From assembly GCA_964036275.1 (NCBI GenBank), contig OZ038433.1, forward strand, positions 5,621,048 through 5,685,047: a stretch of 64,000 bases of DNA, read 5' to 3'. Under the pieces are notes generated by a model. The model was not told the DNA's origin and searched no databases. It saw only the letters and a program-made list of their open reading frames with translations. This stretch comes from Litoditis marina. Taxonomy: Eukaryota > Nematoda > Chromadorea > Rhabditida > Rhabditidae. The translations under genes were made by a program, and so were the position numbers. Position 1 is the stretch's first letter, and each line of letters opens with the position of its first letter. Positions 41,515-53,200 of this stretch are shown here, piece by piece.

Positions 41515-43657
41515 TTTTTCTGCATGTTTTAGAATTTTGGCCTCTGTGCTCTGAAAATTGGATACTGAGTAGAAACTTATCGATTGTTAAAAACAGAGCA
41601 GAGGTTGAGAAACGATGAGCATATTCCATTCTTTGGGAAAAATGTACAATCGCCCCCCACCCAACAATCACCCCCCTCGTGGTACTATTACCCCCCACCT
41701 AATTGAAATCCTAGAAAAATCGCGCGAAGGTGGGGGGGGGGCGGGGTAAGTGGTAAATGGGTGGGGGGAAATTGTACATCTTCGACAATGAACAATCACC
41801 CCCGCCCCCACAATACAAAATGGGGGGTGATAGTACATACCCGGAACTGATGAAGAATCACCCCCCACTCAACCCAAGCCTGCAGTAAATAAGCATGGTG
41901 TATAATCGCCCCCCAAAGGTGGGGGGCGATTGTAGTACGGGCCTTTTTCAACCCATTTCGATCAGGGTGGGGGCAAATGTAAACTACTGCCCGTTCTTTT
42001 TTCGATACGATGATTTCACGTTTCTTTCTGTTCGTATAACGAAACGCGTCAATAATCAACCGATAACAACAACATCTGGTCAAATATTGGCAACGACGCT
42101 ACGTGAGAAGTACACTTCCATGTTTATTCACACTCGAGAATGGATGGAATCGAAATACAAAATCACTTTATGATGTTTTTTCCTATAATCTCAACAAATT
42201 ATCTGAAATCTCCTGAAAATAGATTTTCATGCTCAACACGTACTTTAGATATCGTTTTATTATTCCTTGGATGAACTTTATGTGATTAGAAAAACAAAAT
42301 GTTCTTGGGTTAATATAGTATAAGTTAATGGACTCATATGTTCAAAAACGTTATAATTAAGTTAACAGTAATCTACAAAGAAAAGAGAATTTTCCTATGT
42401 TAATTAAAATTTATGGGTTAAATTTTGCTTGCATCGTTTCGCCGTTAAATCTCATTATTTAGACACCTAGTCCAGACCTACGACTGAAATACACTATCCA
42501 TTCTTCCCTATTTCATCTATTTTAAGTTTGAAAAAAATATTGATCGAGGAGGACTCACCATGCATATCCCCATGTCGAAAGTGAGGCATCTAGTACATCT
42601 GAGCCGATTTAGGGAAATCGTTCCATTACGAAAATTAGTTACACCCGCATTAAAGGAGGCTGGCACTAGCTGGAAGAGGGGGGAGGGATAAATGTTAGGA
42701 GTAATGAAATATTCACGTGAAACGTAAAAAAAAACTAACAACGAAAGTTAGCATCGTCATTGAGGGTTTTTCTAATCATGTATTTCGAATATTTCGGAGT
42801 AAAGTTATAAGAAGACGACATATTATTGAATGTGAAAGAAGTACTCGCATAGAACGTGAGAGACAATTCACAATCGTGCACTTTATTATTGTACTTTTCT
42901 GAATTAGAACTAACATGTAGTACATGTATTAGAAAATATAATTGTTCGAGTGCAAAAGTACACGAAAAACGGGAAACAACAGGTCCGAGTGAAAGCGAAG
43001 ATCCAGCGAGTTTGAATGAAAATTTCCGAATTATGTGTTTCCGTATCAAACTACAAGTAGTGATTTTCGTTCTCCTCAAACAATATTTTTTGACAATATT
43101 TTCAGTTCGAATCAGAGAGTTCGATGTATAGTTAGTTCTCTTGTTCCAACTATGAATCTTTGCGGTAATTTTTACTTGAACAATATAGTAGAACATTGGT
43201 GAGCAAAAACGTATATCACGATCAACGAACTACAAATAAGAGCTAATGTTTAAGAAAGTGCTGATAGCTGCTTGATTGCAGTTTTCTAAGTGAAAAGCTC
43301 ATACACATAGGGATTATAGTATCATGAGACGTAAGGTATGGCTTCTTATGTAATCCAAGAAACACATTTTACAACTCGGAGCAGTTATTTTTACGTGGAG
43401 TGCCAAGTGCTAAAAGATGCTCACACTCTCTAGTTTCTCTAGTAATTCGATATCACCACTTTTAACTATCCGAGCAAAACCAAGAACTAATTGAGCACTG
43501 TAATTTTTTAAACCTGAAGAGGAGCTTTCTGAGTTGAAACTTTGAGATGGAAACTGAGATTCGGGGTACTTTTGCACACGGCAGTTCATGAAATCAACCA
43601 ATTATGATGAAAATAGAAAAGAAAAAACTATTTTATTAAATCAATCGAAATAATTGT
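41515..43657. promoter_or_regulatory. Upstream region of the SELENBP-like gene with a G/C-tract inverted repeat
   Basis: This is the intergenic region between the start of the SELENBP-like gene and the mec-3 stop (both minus). A candidate trans-splice or 5'-UTR acceptor (AATTTTCAG) lies about 37 bases before the start codon. From 41648 to 41975 there are repeated runs of 5-10 G or C, partly as inverted repeats (aatcgccccccaaaggtgggg and its partner at 41911-41932). The rest (41980-43640) is AT-rich with no supported gene; open frames there lack splice logic. Confidence 0.55.
43632..43637 (-). terminator. Polyadenylation signal of mec-3
   Basis: AATAAA on the minus strand, 20 bases beyond the mec-3 stop codon. 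The spacing would give a very short 3' UTR, which is common in nematodes. Confidence 0.6.
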
Positions 43658-46600
43658 CTAGTCTTCATCTTCGTCCTCTTCGAATGAGTTGTCCATTCCA
43701 CCCATCATGTGAGAAAAAGTCACGTCACACGATCCTGATTCTAAAAAAACGTATAGTCAGCTTTTGTTTCACGTATAAACGTGTAAGAGACCTTTCAAAA
43801 TAGCTCACACGTGACTATCACATTCCATAGTTCATCGTAACTTGCGGAGTATGGAAATAACAGCTCAAACCGTGAGATCTAAATATTTTTCAAATTCAAA
43901 TCATACATATTCCTGAACAAGTTGCAAAATATGATTGAGATATTCACATTCACCATAGAAAATGATCGAACTACGAACTTCGATCGTTTTATCAAGTGTT
44001 TCTGCTTATTTCGTTAGTGACAAGCTGCCGGCAGAAATCTAGCTTACAGTAACAGACTAGAGACTACAAACTATGAAACCGGCAAATAAAGTAGAGATCA
44101 TACATGAGAAGAGACGCGGAAACCGTTAAAGATCACGTGTAAATGGTTAGGACTATACCTGCAGTGAAGGGTAGTGGTGGTGCCATCATTCCTCTCTGCT
44201 CATAATGACGCAGGTAGTTGCACAAATGTTTCAGTCGACGCTCCTTACTTCGTCTGTTCTGGAACCATACCTGAAATGGGCGACTACAAACTACAAAAAC
44301 ACAAAACATAGTAGTAGAGCAGTTTTCCATTTTATCTTCATAACTTCACCGAGTTATCGATCTCTGGTTGGTAAATGAACGACTACAGCCGATTATCATT
44401 CGGGTTACCGATTTGTTCCAGTGTTTTATTAAGAGCTGCGTCTTAATTTTTTCGGCGGATTCTCAGTTAGGACTTAGCCGTAAACGCGGAAAACGTGAAC
44501 ACAAATGCAAATAACTCGGTACGCAATTGATGAAAAATAGAATCATTGTACGAATGTTGATCACTTAAATGCACATAACTAACTTACTGACTGAACGAAA
44601 ATACGCTGAATACAATTATACCTGTATGACTCTCATACTGAGTCCCGTTTCGAGAGCGAGCTTGGCGCGAGCATGTTTCGACGGTTTCGGGGTATTCGAG
44701 AAGATAGTGTTTAGTACGTCCAACTGGAAAGTTTACGTTTCACTCAATGGAAAGTTGTTGTACTAGAAGTAATGCAGATCTCATACGAAACTTGAACAAA
44801 AGTTTGCGCGTCTCAAATAATGTGTATAGTCGTCGCCAACGGTAAGGCGGGGGGGGGGGTACTGTATATCTCCCCTCTCCGCTGTGTACGCACAGTGGTT
44901 AGCATCCTGCTACGAATCATTTGCTCGCAGGTTCGATTCCGACGAGCGACAGAAATTTCTATATTTGGCACCTCACTATACTAGTATGTATGTTCATTGT
45001 TCAACGTTATGCTCTCGAAATAATTTATTTGTTCATCTGTATTCAAAGAATGTGGACTTCGCTCATCAATGAAAGAGGAGAATACGACAGGGAAATAACT
45101 TAATAACGTGTGTTTCTTGGAAGAATATGCGGTTCCCGATTAATTCGTCGTACGATGCTGCCAGCAAAGTTGGTTGAAACTTTGATTTTCCTGTCCAAGT
45201 TAGCAAACTTTAACTACAACTCGAATTTAGGTAACATGGTTTTTCAAAGTTCACGTGGAAATGGTAACGACTATACCTGGTTCTGTTTGATAGTGGTCCG
45301 TGGTCCTCTTCTCTTCATAAACTTTCCATCTTCTTCAGCGTAATCAGAATAGGCGGAGAGACCTTCGATGTTGTATCCGTAGACATCCACTTCCTGTAAA
45401 AGAAATACATTATTATTATTTTGTGTTTATTGATTATTTGGAACAATTCCAAAGTATGTTTCATAGAAAATAATGGTACCTTAATGAACATAAATCCAAA
45501 TTTTGCTGACAACAACAATCTTTTGCGAAAATAAGGTAGGTGACATCAAATATGAAAAAGCTCCGCTGTTTTTTGTAAAGAAATCAGAAAAACAAATAAC
45601 TTTAATAACAGTGATGCAACTTATGATGCAACTATTATTATCGTATAGAAAGTGAAGTGAAGGAAGTTGCAAAGAAAGTTTCAGTTTGTTCACCTTTTTA
45701 ATGGCGTATTCATTGAATTCTTCCGTAGGGTAGGCGCCCGTAGAGCAAGATGGATAGGAGGGAATACACTGAGATTGATCTGAAAAGGAAAACTGTAAAG
45801 TGATCACAGCTAAGTTGTTGTTTGATCAACATACACAGCTGTATTCTGCCTGACACGCGCTGAATCAAACTACAAACACCGTAGAACAGAAAACATGTAC
45901 TGCTTTCGTCTGTTCTTTACTGTGCAACCCGAATAAGTTTTCTACAACAAAATTCTTTAATCAATGTCGATGAAGCTACAAATTTTCAACCTCAATGAAA
46001 CAATTCAACTCGTTCCGTTATAATATTTTCACATGATACGTTGTCTTCTTTCAGTGGTTCCCACAAGAAAGACAATTTGTGAGTGAGTTAAATGTTTGTT
46101 GAAATTCGGTTTTCTCTTCTAGTTTCCCACCTTCGAAGTAATGACTCATACAGGCCACTGTTTTCGCCTCCTCGTCCACGAGAATTTGTTCGCCTGAACA
46201 AAGCTCACATATACTCATACAACTATTGGGGAAATTATACCTTTATTGTTTGTTTATTTAGTATTTCAACACGCCAGGGTTCATAAACACCGAACATGGA
46301 GATTTCAACTTTAGTTCATTTCCTGAAGACAGAAAAATTCTCACTGTTGACTATACCTTCTGGAGCTGGCAATAGTCAAGGAAACCATCAAATAGGCACT
46401 TTCTAAACTGGAGACCAAATATCAGAGATCGCTCACGGAGAAATACGGTGATCCATTTTCCCAATTAACAATAATTATTCCAAAAAAACCAAGGTAAAAT
46501 AAAATGGAACCCAAAAAAATTAAGACTCACCTGGACTCAGCTGACGGCCACATCGAAAACAACAATGACAGGTGACGTGAAAAATGAGTCCAGTCTGAAA

Positions 46601-48650
46601 AGACCGTTTTTACGTTTTCAGCGAATACAGGGTGTTTAGTAGAAAGGTCTGCTCGGTACTCTTGAAATTCACCACTAGAAATTATAAACGACGTATTATT
46701 CTCCAAATCAGTTATGGGTTTCATTCTACTCGAGCTCGAATAAATTTTTCACGGTTCAACGAAGTTAAGTTATCAATGAGAACTTTTTTCCGGCAAGTTT
46801 TTCTGACTATTTCATTTACTTCAACTTCCATCTACTAAACGCACCCGCAACTTGTACACCATGTCACAGGGCGATATTCCTTGTTTGCAGCCACCACACC
46901 GGTAAGGACTCTTTCCACTGAAATATTCGAGTGAGATTGGCGGATTGGATCATAATCTTAGAACTGAATAATGACCACTGTTCTACGTAATCTGCGAATA
47001 TTCCCCATCATCGTGAACTGTTTTCTTTTGTCTCATGTAATCTGAGAGTACGATGAGACAAAAGTTTCTAGCATGTCACTGGATCAATGCCATTAGAGCA
47101 TTCGATAATCCACCATGATGTCTCCAATGAAGGAGGGACCAAGATCAACTCGGAAGAAACGGCTACTACAAAGATCTGTGACATGTATTCAATTATAAGA
47201 AAAACTTGGAGATTGAAATTACTATACAAAACCAAGTTGCTTGTATAAACAAGCATGTATGATGATCACCGCCTCGTAACGGAGCGACGTGAAAGAATAA
47301 ATATCAAATATGAAGTATGATGAGAACAGGTTCTGGTTTGAGCACTCTTTTTGCTGAAATATTCGATTGAAATTTAGAGAGTCGCTTGGATTCGTTTTGA
47401 TAATGTGGGTCACAAACGAATTCAGCTAGCATCATTCATTTTGCCAGAACAGACGACTGTTCTTCTGCGCAGCAAAAACTGAGTGAAAGGACCACAAGTT
47501 TCCTTCCAATAAAATTGTGCGTTGGTGCTGTATGTATTACGGTGCACAGTGTGATCAGTGCAACGTGGCTACATCAATAAAAATCATCAAATCACGCGAA
47601 ATAGTTTCAAAGTAGTGTTAACACGTTGCGAATGCGAATTCTAAATAATTTTCTCACCGTACCTATAATAGTGGTCCTTACAGTAGAGTTGTCCTTCCTT
47701 TTCGTGACATTTTCCGTCCAATGGTACCCCACAGACCGAGCATCGACAGCACGCTTCGTGCACAGAAAACGAATCGATCTGAAAATCAAATTTCCTTTTC
47801 GAGACACAAAGGTGTGAAAAATAATTCGAGCAAACCACAAGAATTTGCGCGAAAACTTAACTTGTCGTTGACAATGAAAAACATCGGCCCGAAGCTTGTG
47901 GAAACTATGAAGTGCAAAACGTGATCCCCGAATATATGTAGATTGACGTGCTTCTACTGTTGTGGCTAAGCATTGGAAAAAGTTATCGTGAAATTTCCCA
48001 AAGATTCACATTTTTCACTAGACGAAAACGACCAACCCGAGACTATTTATTTGTGTTTGTTACATAAACGTGAGCTAATAGGTATGAAAAAAAAGAACCA
48101 GATATTCATACCAGGAATTACTGTATGTAAGAAAAAGGTCACATTTTTCTCTCTCACAACTTCTCGTTCTCAATGCGAAGCAAGAAAAATTAGCAAAAAA
48201 AACTCGAACAAAGCCATAAATTTTCTGGAGTAAAACCCACTTTCAATATAAATTCATCCAGCATTGGCTGGGAACAAACACGGCACTTTCCCTAAATATG
48301 ACGTTATATACCCTGTTGCACTTGTCCGTGGACAGCTACAGTATACAATTGCGACTTCTAAAGAACTTTTTTCTGAAGAACGAACTTAGTAGAATGAGTA
48401 CCCAAATCGGACATTTTCTATAAAAACAAGGTTCGTTTCGCTCACGCGCGGAAACCGATTACAATTGTTCAATTGAATCAAACCACCGTGTTTTGAAAAT
48501 TGAACATCCCCCCAGAGCTCAAGTCGAGCCGAAATAACTGTCGACTACTGGAAATGATGTTGTTCTGGTACTACACAAACTACAAACTACCGTAACCAAA
48601 CGTACCGGCGCATCAGTGTCCATTCCAATAGACTCGATCACTTTTCCCAT
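43658..48650 (-). CDS. mec-3: LIM-homeodomain transcription factor MEC-3
   Basis: In C. elegans MEC-3 acts with the POU protein UNC-86 to specify and maintain touch-receptor neurons, activating mechanosensory genes and itself. There are 11 exons (minus): 48650-48606, 48291-48241, 47778-47663, 46917-46845, 46594-46531, 46193-46131, 45779-45694, 45393-45277, 44723-44622, 44270-44159, 43740-43658. Total 303 aa (C. elegans about 320). All zinc ligands are present. LIM1: C18, C21, H39, C42, C45, C48, C65, H68. LIM2: C78, C81, H101, C104, C107, C110, C131, H134. The homeodomain starts near 193 ([13 protein letters not shown]) and carries [20 protein letters not shown]. The MEC-3 signatures [21 protein letters not shown] and VIESIG are clear, which excludes the relative LIN-11. 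The tail is acidic (EEDEDED). The weakest call is the first exon. Confidence 0.94.
44825..44980 (+). repeat. tRNA-derived SINE-like element, copy C
   Basis: It runs from tatagtcgtcgcc to ggcacctcactata. A box cagtggttagc (44893-44903) and B box ggttcgattcc (44930-44940) are the best preserved of the four copies, with normal tRNA spacing between them. Orientation is opposite to copies A, B and D. It lies in a mec-3 intron. A G10 run at 44849-44858 may be a polymorphic tract. Confidence 0.78.
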
Positions 48651-49211
48651 GGCAGAGAGTGGTAATTTGGAGTCGTTGGTTGCAGATTCGAAGTCCATTG
48701 CTTTTCTTGATGTCTTTCCGATCTGTGCACAGTATTACGCGGATTTGTGGGCGAAGTCGACTGTCAGTAGCCGACCAATCGGCGTCGTCCCTCATTTGGG
48801 GGCGGGACCTGGCTGTCAGGAGTCGCCCAATCGGCGTCGACGTCAACAGCTGGCGATAGTCGTTCGTCACCAGCTCATGGAATATTTAAAGGATAAGGCT
48901 ACCAGCTTTTCCCTTGCATTTCCTATGCCACAACTTTTCCATTCATTTCTGATATGTTTTGAAGGGCAAAAAATAGATTGAAAATCGAAATAGAGGTGGG
49001 AAATCTATTAGGAAAACCACAGTACAATGTTCTCCAGGAACAACTGAAGCAACAGATGTTTTCTGTTTTGCGGTGCAAACTAAGCTCCACTCAAAAACAA
49101 AGAATGGAATTCATCTCATCACGTTCAAACACGTTACCTCTTAGCAATGGCATATAGAGGGTTCGCTCGTCCCAAATCAGTTCATACGGTGTATGTGGCT
49201 CTATTCCGCTG

Positions 49212-49285
49212 GGGTTGTAGTTTGATCCCGTTCTTTTTCCGGTGAAATTCCTAAATTATAGCGTGGATCGAGTTCAAACTACAAC
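49212..49285. repeat. Short TIR element (GTAGTTTGATC family), upstream of mec-3
   Basis: Ends gttgtagtttgatcccg and cgagttcaaactacaac are imperfect inverted copies 74 bp apart. Same family as 24441-24510. Confidence 0.75.
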
Positions 49286-50115
49286 GAATAAATGGTCTTT
49301 CTCTATAAGTCTAAGAAATTGTGAAGATTACTACTAACTCAGGCTCATTCCGTTACATACGATTAACGAAATCTCGTGAAGTGTGAACACTTGATGCAAT
49401 AAAGTTAGTGTGCAGTTTCAATGTTTTGTGTGCGTTTGACCCCTTTTCCGTGGTAGAATGTTGGTCAGAAAGTTTACAGAGTGCCTCTGTTTTGAAACTA
49501 AACTATTCTAGTGCAAAATGACACAAAATTCCTCCCTATGTTCAATGAAAGCATTCAGAAGAGATAGGTAAAAAGAGTAATTGGTGATCGTTTCACATGT
49601 TATGTAGTTTGTTTCCGGTCCGTGTCCCGATCACGCCACAACTTTGTTCATATCCCAAAAATTTATCAACGTGCTCATATCCGATCAACACTTATTTATC
49701 TTTAGCACGTCTGTATTTCAAATCCAAGTAAAAGAATTGTTTTAGCATTTTTTAAACTTGAGAATTAGTGTTTCCACCGTGTTTCCATCAGGTTTCCCCC
49801 GTTTAGCCCCTAATTGGCCCATAAAATATGCCATCATTTGTCTTCAACGGAGTGAGAAATGGAGTCACATATCGCGTATATATATTATTCACGAAACACT
49901 GACACAATGTGCACGATATTAGTGGCAACAGATGTATGTTGTGTTCCATTTGAGATGCACACTGCGCGTCGAATATTATATTCGTAGAGTACGGTAGCTG
50001 AAACTTCTTCTGTGTGATAAGTTTTCCTCGTTCAAAGGTTACAGCAATTCGTTGCGTTACTCCTAATTGAAAGTGTTTTATCTCAGAAAACGCTAAGACA
50101 TGTTATTCATGAAAG

Positions 50116-50121
50116 TTTATT
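50116..50121 (-). terminator. Polyadenylation signal of FAAH
   Basis: AATAAA on the minus strand about 155 bases beyond the FAAH stop codon. It is the nearest canonical hexamer I noticed in that 3' flank. Confidence 0.45.
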
Positions 50122-50275
50122 AGCCATAAAAATCCACAAAAGCAAATGAAAACAAAGCGAAAATGAAAATAAAAATCAGATCTTCGAGTCACAGTTATTA
50201 TACTTCTAGCATACTACAACCCAAACAGGAATCGTAGTCTCTTATTATGAATCATCAGTTGAAAGAGGTTTCTTC

Positions 50276-53200
50276 TTACTTTCCAGTCACCGCGATCTCG
50301 ATGTCTCTCAATAGCCTGAGGGCAATCTCCTCCCGATAAGGAGGAGAGGCTATCTGAACTCCGACCGGCATTCCCACGCTGTCCTGAAAGAAAAGAGATG
50401 AAATAAATTGTTTCATGAAAATTTTTCAAAAATAATAATATAAAATTGAAAGATGTACCCGCGAACTCATCCCCGACACTTTGATCTATAATAATAGTTT
50501 TTACGAACTGACATTCAACAAATATGAAAATCAAATGTGTATTCTAATTTTTCAATGGCAATGGAATAGTTGAAATGATAAAGAAAATAAATTGATGTAT
50601 TATCAAATGTTTTTGTATTTTCTGAGAAGAACAACAAAGTCCGAGCAAACTACAAACCTTGCAGGCGTCCTTGGCAATCTTGTACCAGATGTCTGTTTCG
50701 GGGTAGTTGTTCAGGGCCTCCTCGTCCTTTTCGGTCACCTTGGTCATGTTCACGACTCCTGAAACGAAAATAGTTTAGAAAACGTTGTTTACATATTCGA
50801 TATTGATAACGGGACACATATATATACAACGTAAAACTAGCAAATAAAGTTTCGTAACCTTCCTAAAATGCACGTTGTGAACAGAAGAGAAACCCGTTTG
50901 TAATAAACTATTTGAGAACTAGAGTTCAGTTTTCACAAGTTCAAACAATTTAAAAATCAATAATATTATGAGTATGAATACTTTATAAATGTACGAACCT
51001 GCTCCATAGTCGAGCATGTTGAAAATGGCGGTGTAGAAAGCTCCAACGAACAGTTTGCAGGGAATATGGTGGGCGGGGGCGATCATCACCTGTAATATTA
51101 TTTATTATTAAAAACACAAATACTTATGTGGATTAACGACTTATTTTGATGTGGATTACAACCTGTTGTTTGATTTCCACAATTTCCCAACTTTCAAGCT
51201 TTGAGTCTTGGCGAAACCGCACCCAAAAGAGGAAGCAAATGCATTTTAAACGTGAAACTATAATTGGTTCCCATTATAGATTTTTAACGTGACCATGAAT
51301 TTCACTAGTAAATGGTCTCACGTTTGCGGGGCACAGCAGGGCGTCCACTTTTTTCTCCATCATCAGCTCGGTGAATTCACTGCGATACGATTCGATGTTG
51401 GCATACGTCTTGCGGAGTTCTGCAAACAAATGTATTGCTGAATCAATAATAAACAACCTGAACAAAAAACAACAATGTTGTTTTGATGTACAAACTATGA
51501 TCAACAAGTATACATGAGACTCTAAATGACACGTTTTAACCTCAACACGTGAGAAACCAGTTGTATCAATCAAATTTTGTTGTATTATATGTAAACGTTT
51601 TCTATTTATAATTACGAATTCAATCGTGTTATTTTACTCGAAACTCACCGACAGTGCTGAGAGTGAGTGATTTGAGTACATTTCCGAGTCGTGGGAAGAA
51701 GATTGAGGCCGGATAGGAAGCCAGGCGTTGGAGCCAGACTGGGATCATGTACATTATGACCTGACTGTAGAGCAGGGGGTCGATGATGTCCTGAAAAACT
51801 CTTATCATTAATCTATCAATCCATAACAAGAAACCACATTTTAAATTAATATAACAAATAGTTAGGCAAAAAAGGTTTTATACAAGTAAATCGGGCGGAA
51901 TGATGAAAAAATCGAATTGGTTGACAATCAAAACGTGAGATCTCACGTGAAACACGTGAACTCACGTTGGGCAGCGAAAACTGAAAACACGTGAAAACGT
52001 GGACTCACGTTGAGCAGCTTGTCGCGGATGAATCTGCCGGCATCTACCGATAGTGCCTGAATGTACATTCTGACCACGTCATTGAGACGGGGTGGCTGGA
52101 AGGGGACAAGGGTGTGACCGGCCTGCTCCAGCACGTCCTTCGCTTCGAGAACGGCACGCTGCAAAGGAGATAGTCAATTTGTATATCAAATCAAATCAAA
52201 TCAAATATTTATTACACAGTGTGTAATAACGGAACGAAAGTTTGAAACGCGAAAGGTTGCCAAAAAAGAGAATGGTGAAAAGAACATAGGTGAAAAAAGA
52301 TGTAATAATATTGTATACATTCTATACTAAAGCGACTGTTCTGACAAATGCTCTGACTTAACTACCGTATCAATACCACAACCGCTGGGCTGTATTTATC
52401 AATTACGTTTGTGTTTACAACATTCATACAAAACTGTACGAACAACTGCCTTACACCACACGGAACAAGTCAATTTACAGCGTTTATGATAGAAAATATG
52501 TTTCCTGGGAACAATTGGAAGACTTTGAATCAGTTGTTTTTTCTGAATTCTGAATGAGATTAATTCTAATCTGAAGTTGTATTCGAACCTGAACAGCGGG
52601 AACGGGGGTGAACCATCCGTCGTCGACGTAGTAGCCGATTCTGTACTTCTTGCCCTCCTTGTACATCTCCTCGTTCCAGACGACGGGCGGTACGTAGGGG
52701 TCCTGTTCGGATTGGTAGGTGTCCTTCCAGACCTTTAAAAATGAAGATGATGAAAGTGTGAAATTTAAAGTAGAAAGAATGAAGAGAGAGAGGGAAAGAG
52801 AGATGAAGAATTAGAAAACAAGACAAAAAGAGGGATGGAAAAAATAGACGAGAAAACTGATAGACAGATGGAAGAATAGGGGAAAAGCAGGCGGAAAAGC
52901 AAAAGAGAGATAGAGTTAGAGAAATGAGGAAAGACTGAGAGAGAAAGTGGGATATAAAGATAGAGAGAAAGAGAGGGAGAAAGATATAGAAAGAGTAGCC
53001 AACCTCTCTAAGGAAGTCGACATTGGTCTCAATGCTCTTGGCCATGGGTCCGTCATTGGAGTTGATCAGCGGGCGTCCGGGTACCGAACCACAAACTCCA
53101 CGATGGGAGAAGCGAAGGTGAGAGGGCTGGAAATAAAATTTTCATTGTAAACAAAATGTTTTTGTTGTAAATATAAATATATATTACAAAATCGCAAACA

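Larger units (their letters stand above)
48651..50275. promoter_or_regulatory. mec-3 upstream region
   Basis: These 1.6 kb between the mec-3 start and the FAAH stop should contain the mec-3 promoter and the FAAH 3' UTR. In C. elegans the mec-3 promoter has UNC-86/MEC-3 sites built around ATGCAT/ATGCA words. Candidate words here are ttgcattt (about 48914) and gatgcaataaag (about 49391), but I cannot establish function. Repeated ccaatcggcgtcg words lie at 48775-48845. A short TIR element is at 49212-49285. No exon is supported. Confidence 0.45.

Noticed and set aside
44893..44945. Functional tRNA gene
   Set aside because: A and B boxes are present, but the acceptor and anticodon stems do not pair and the unit recurs as a longer dispersed element, so it is SINE-like.
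52566..53045. 159-residue minus-strand frame
   Set aside because: Its ends overlap two real FAAH exons in other or mixed frames, and its middle is Leu/Phe/Ser-rich translation of a purine-rich intron.
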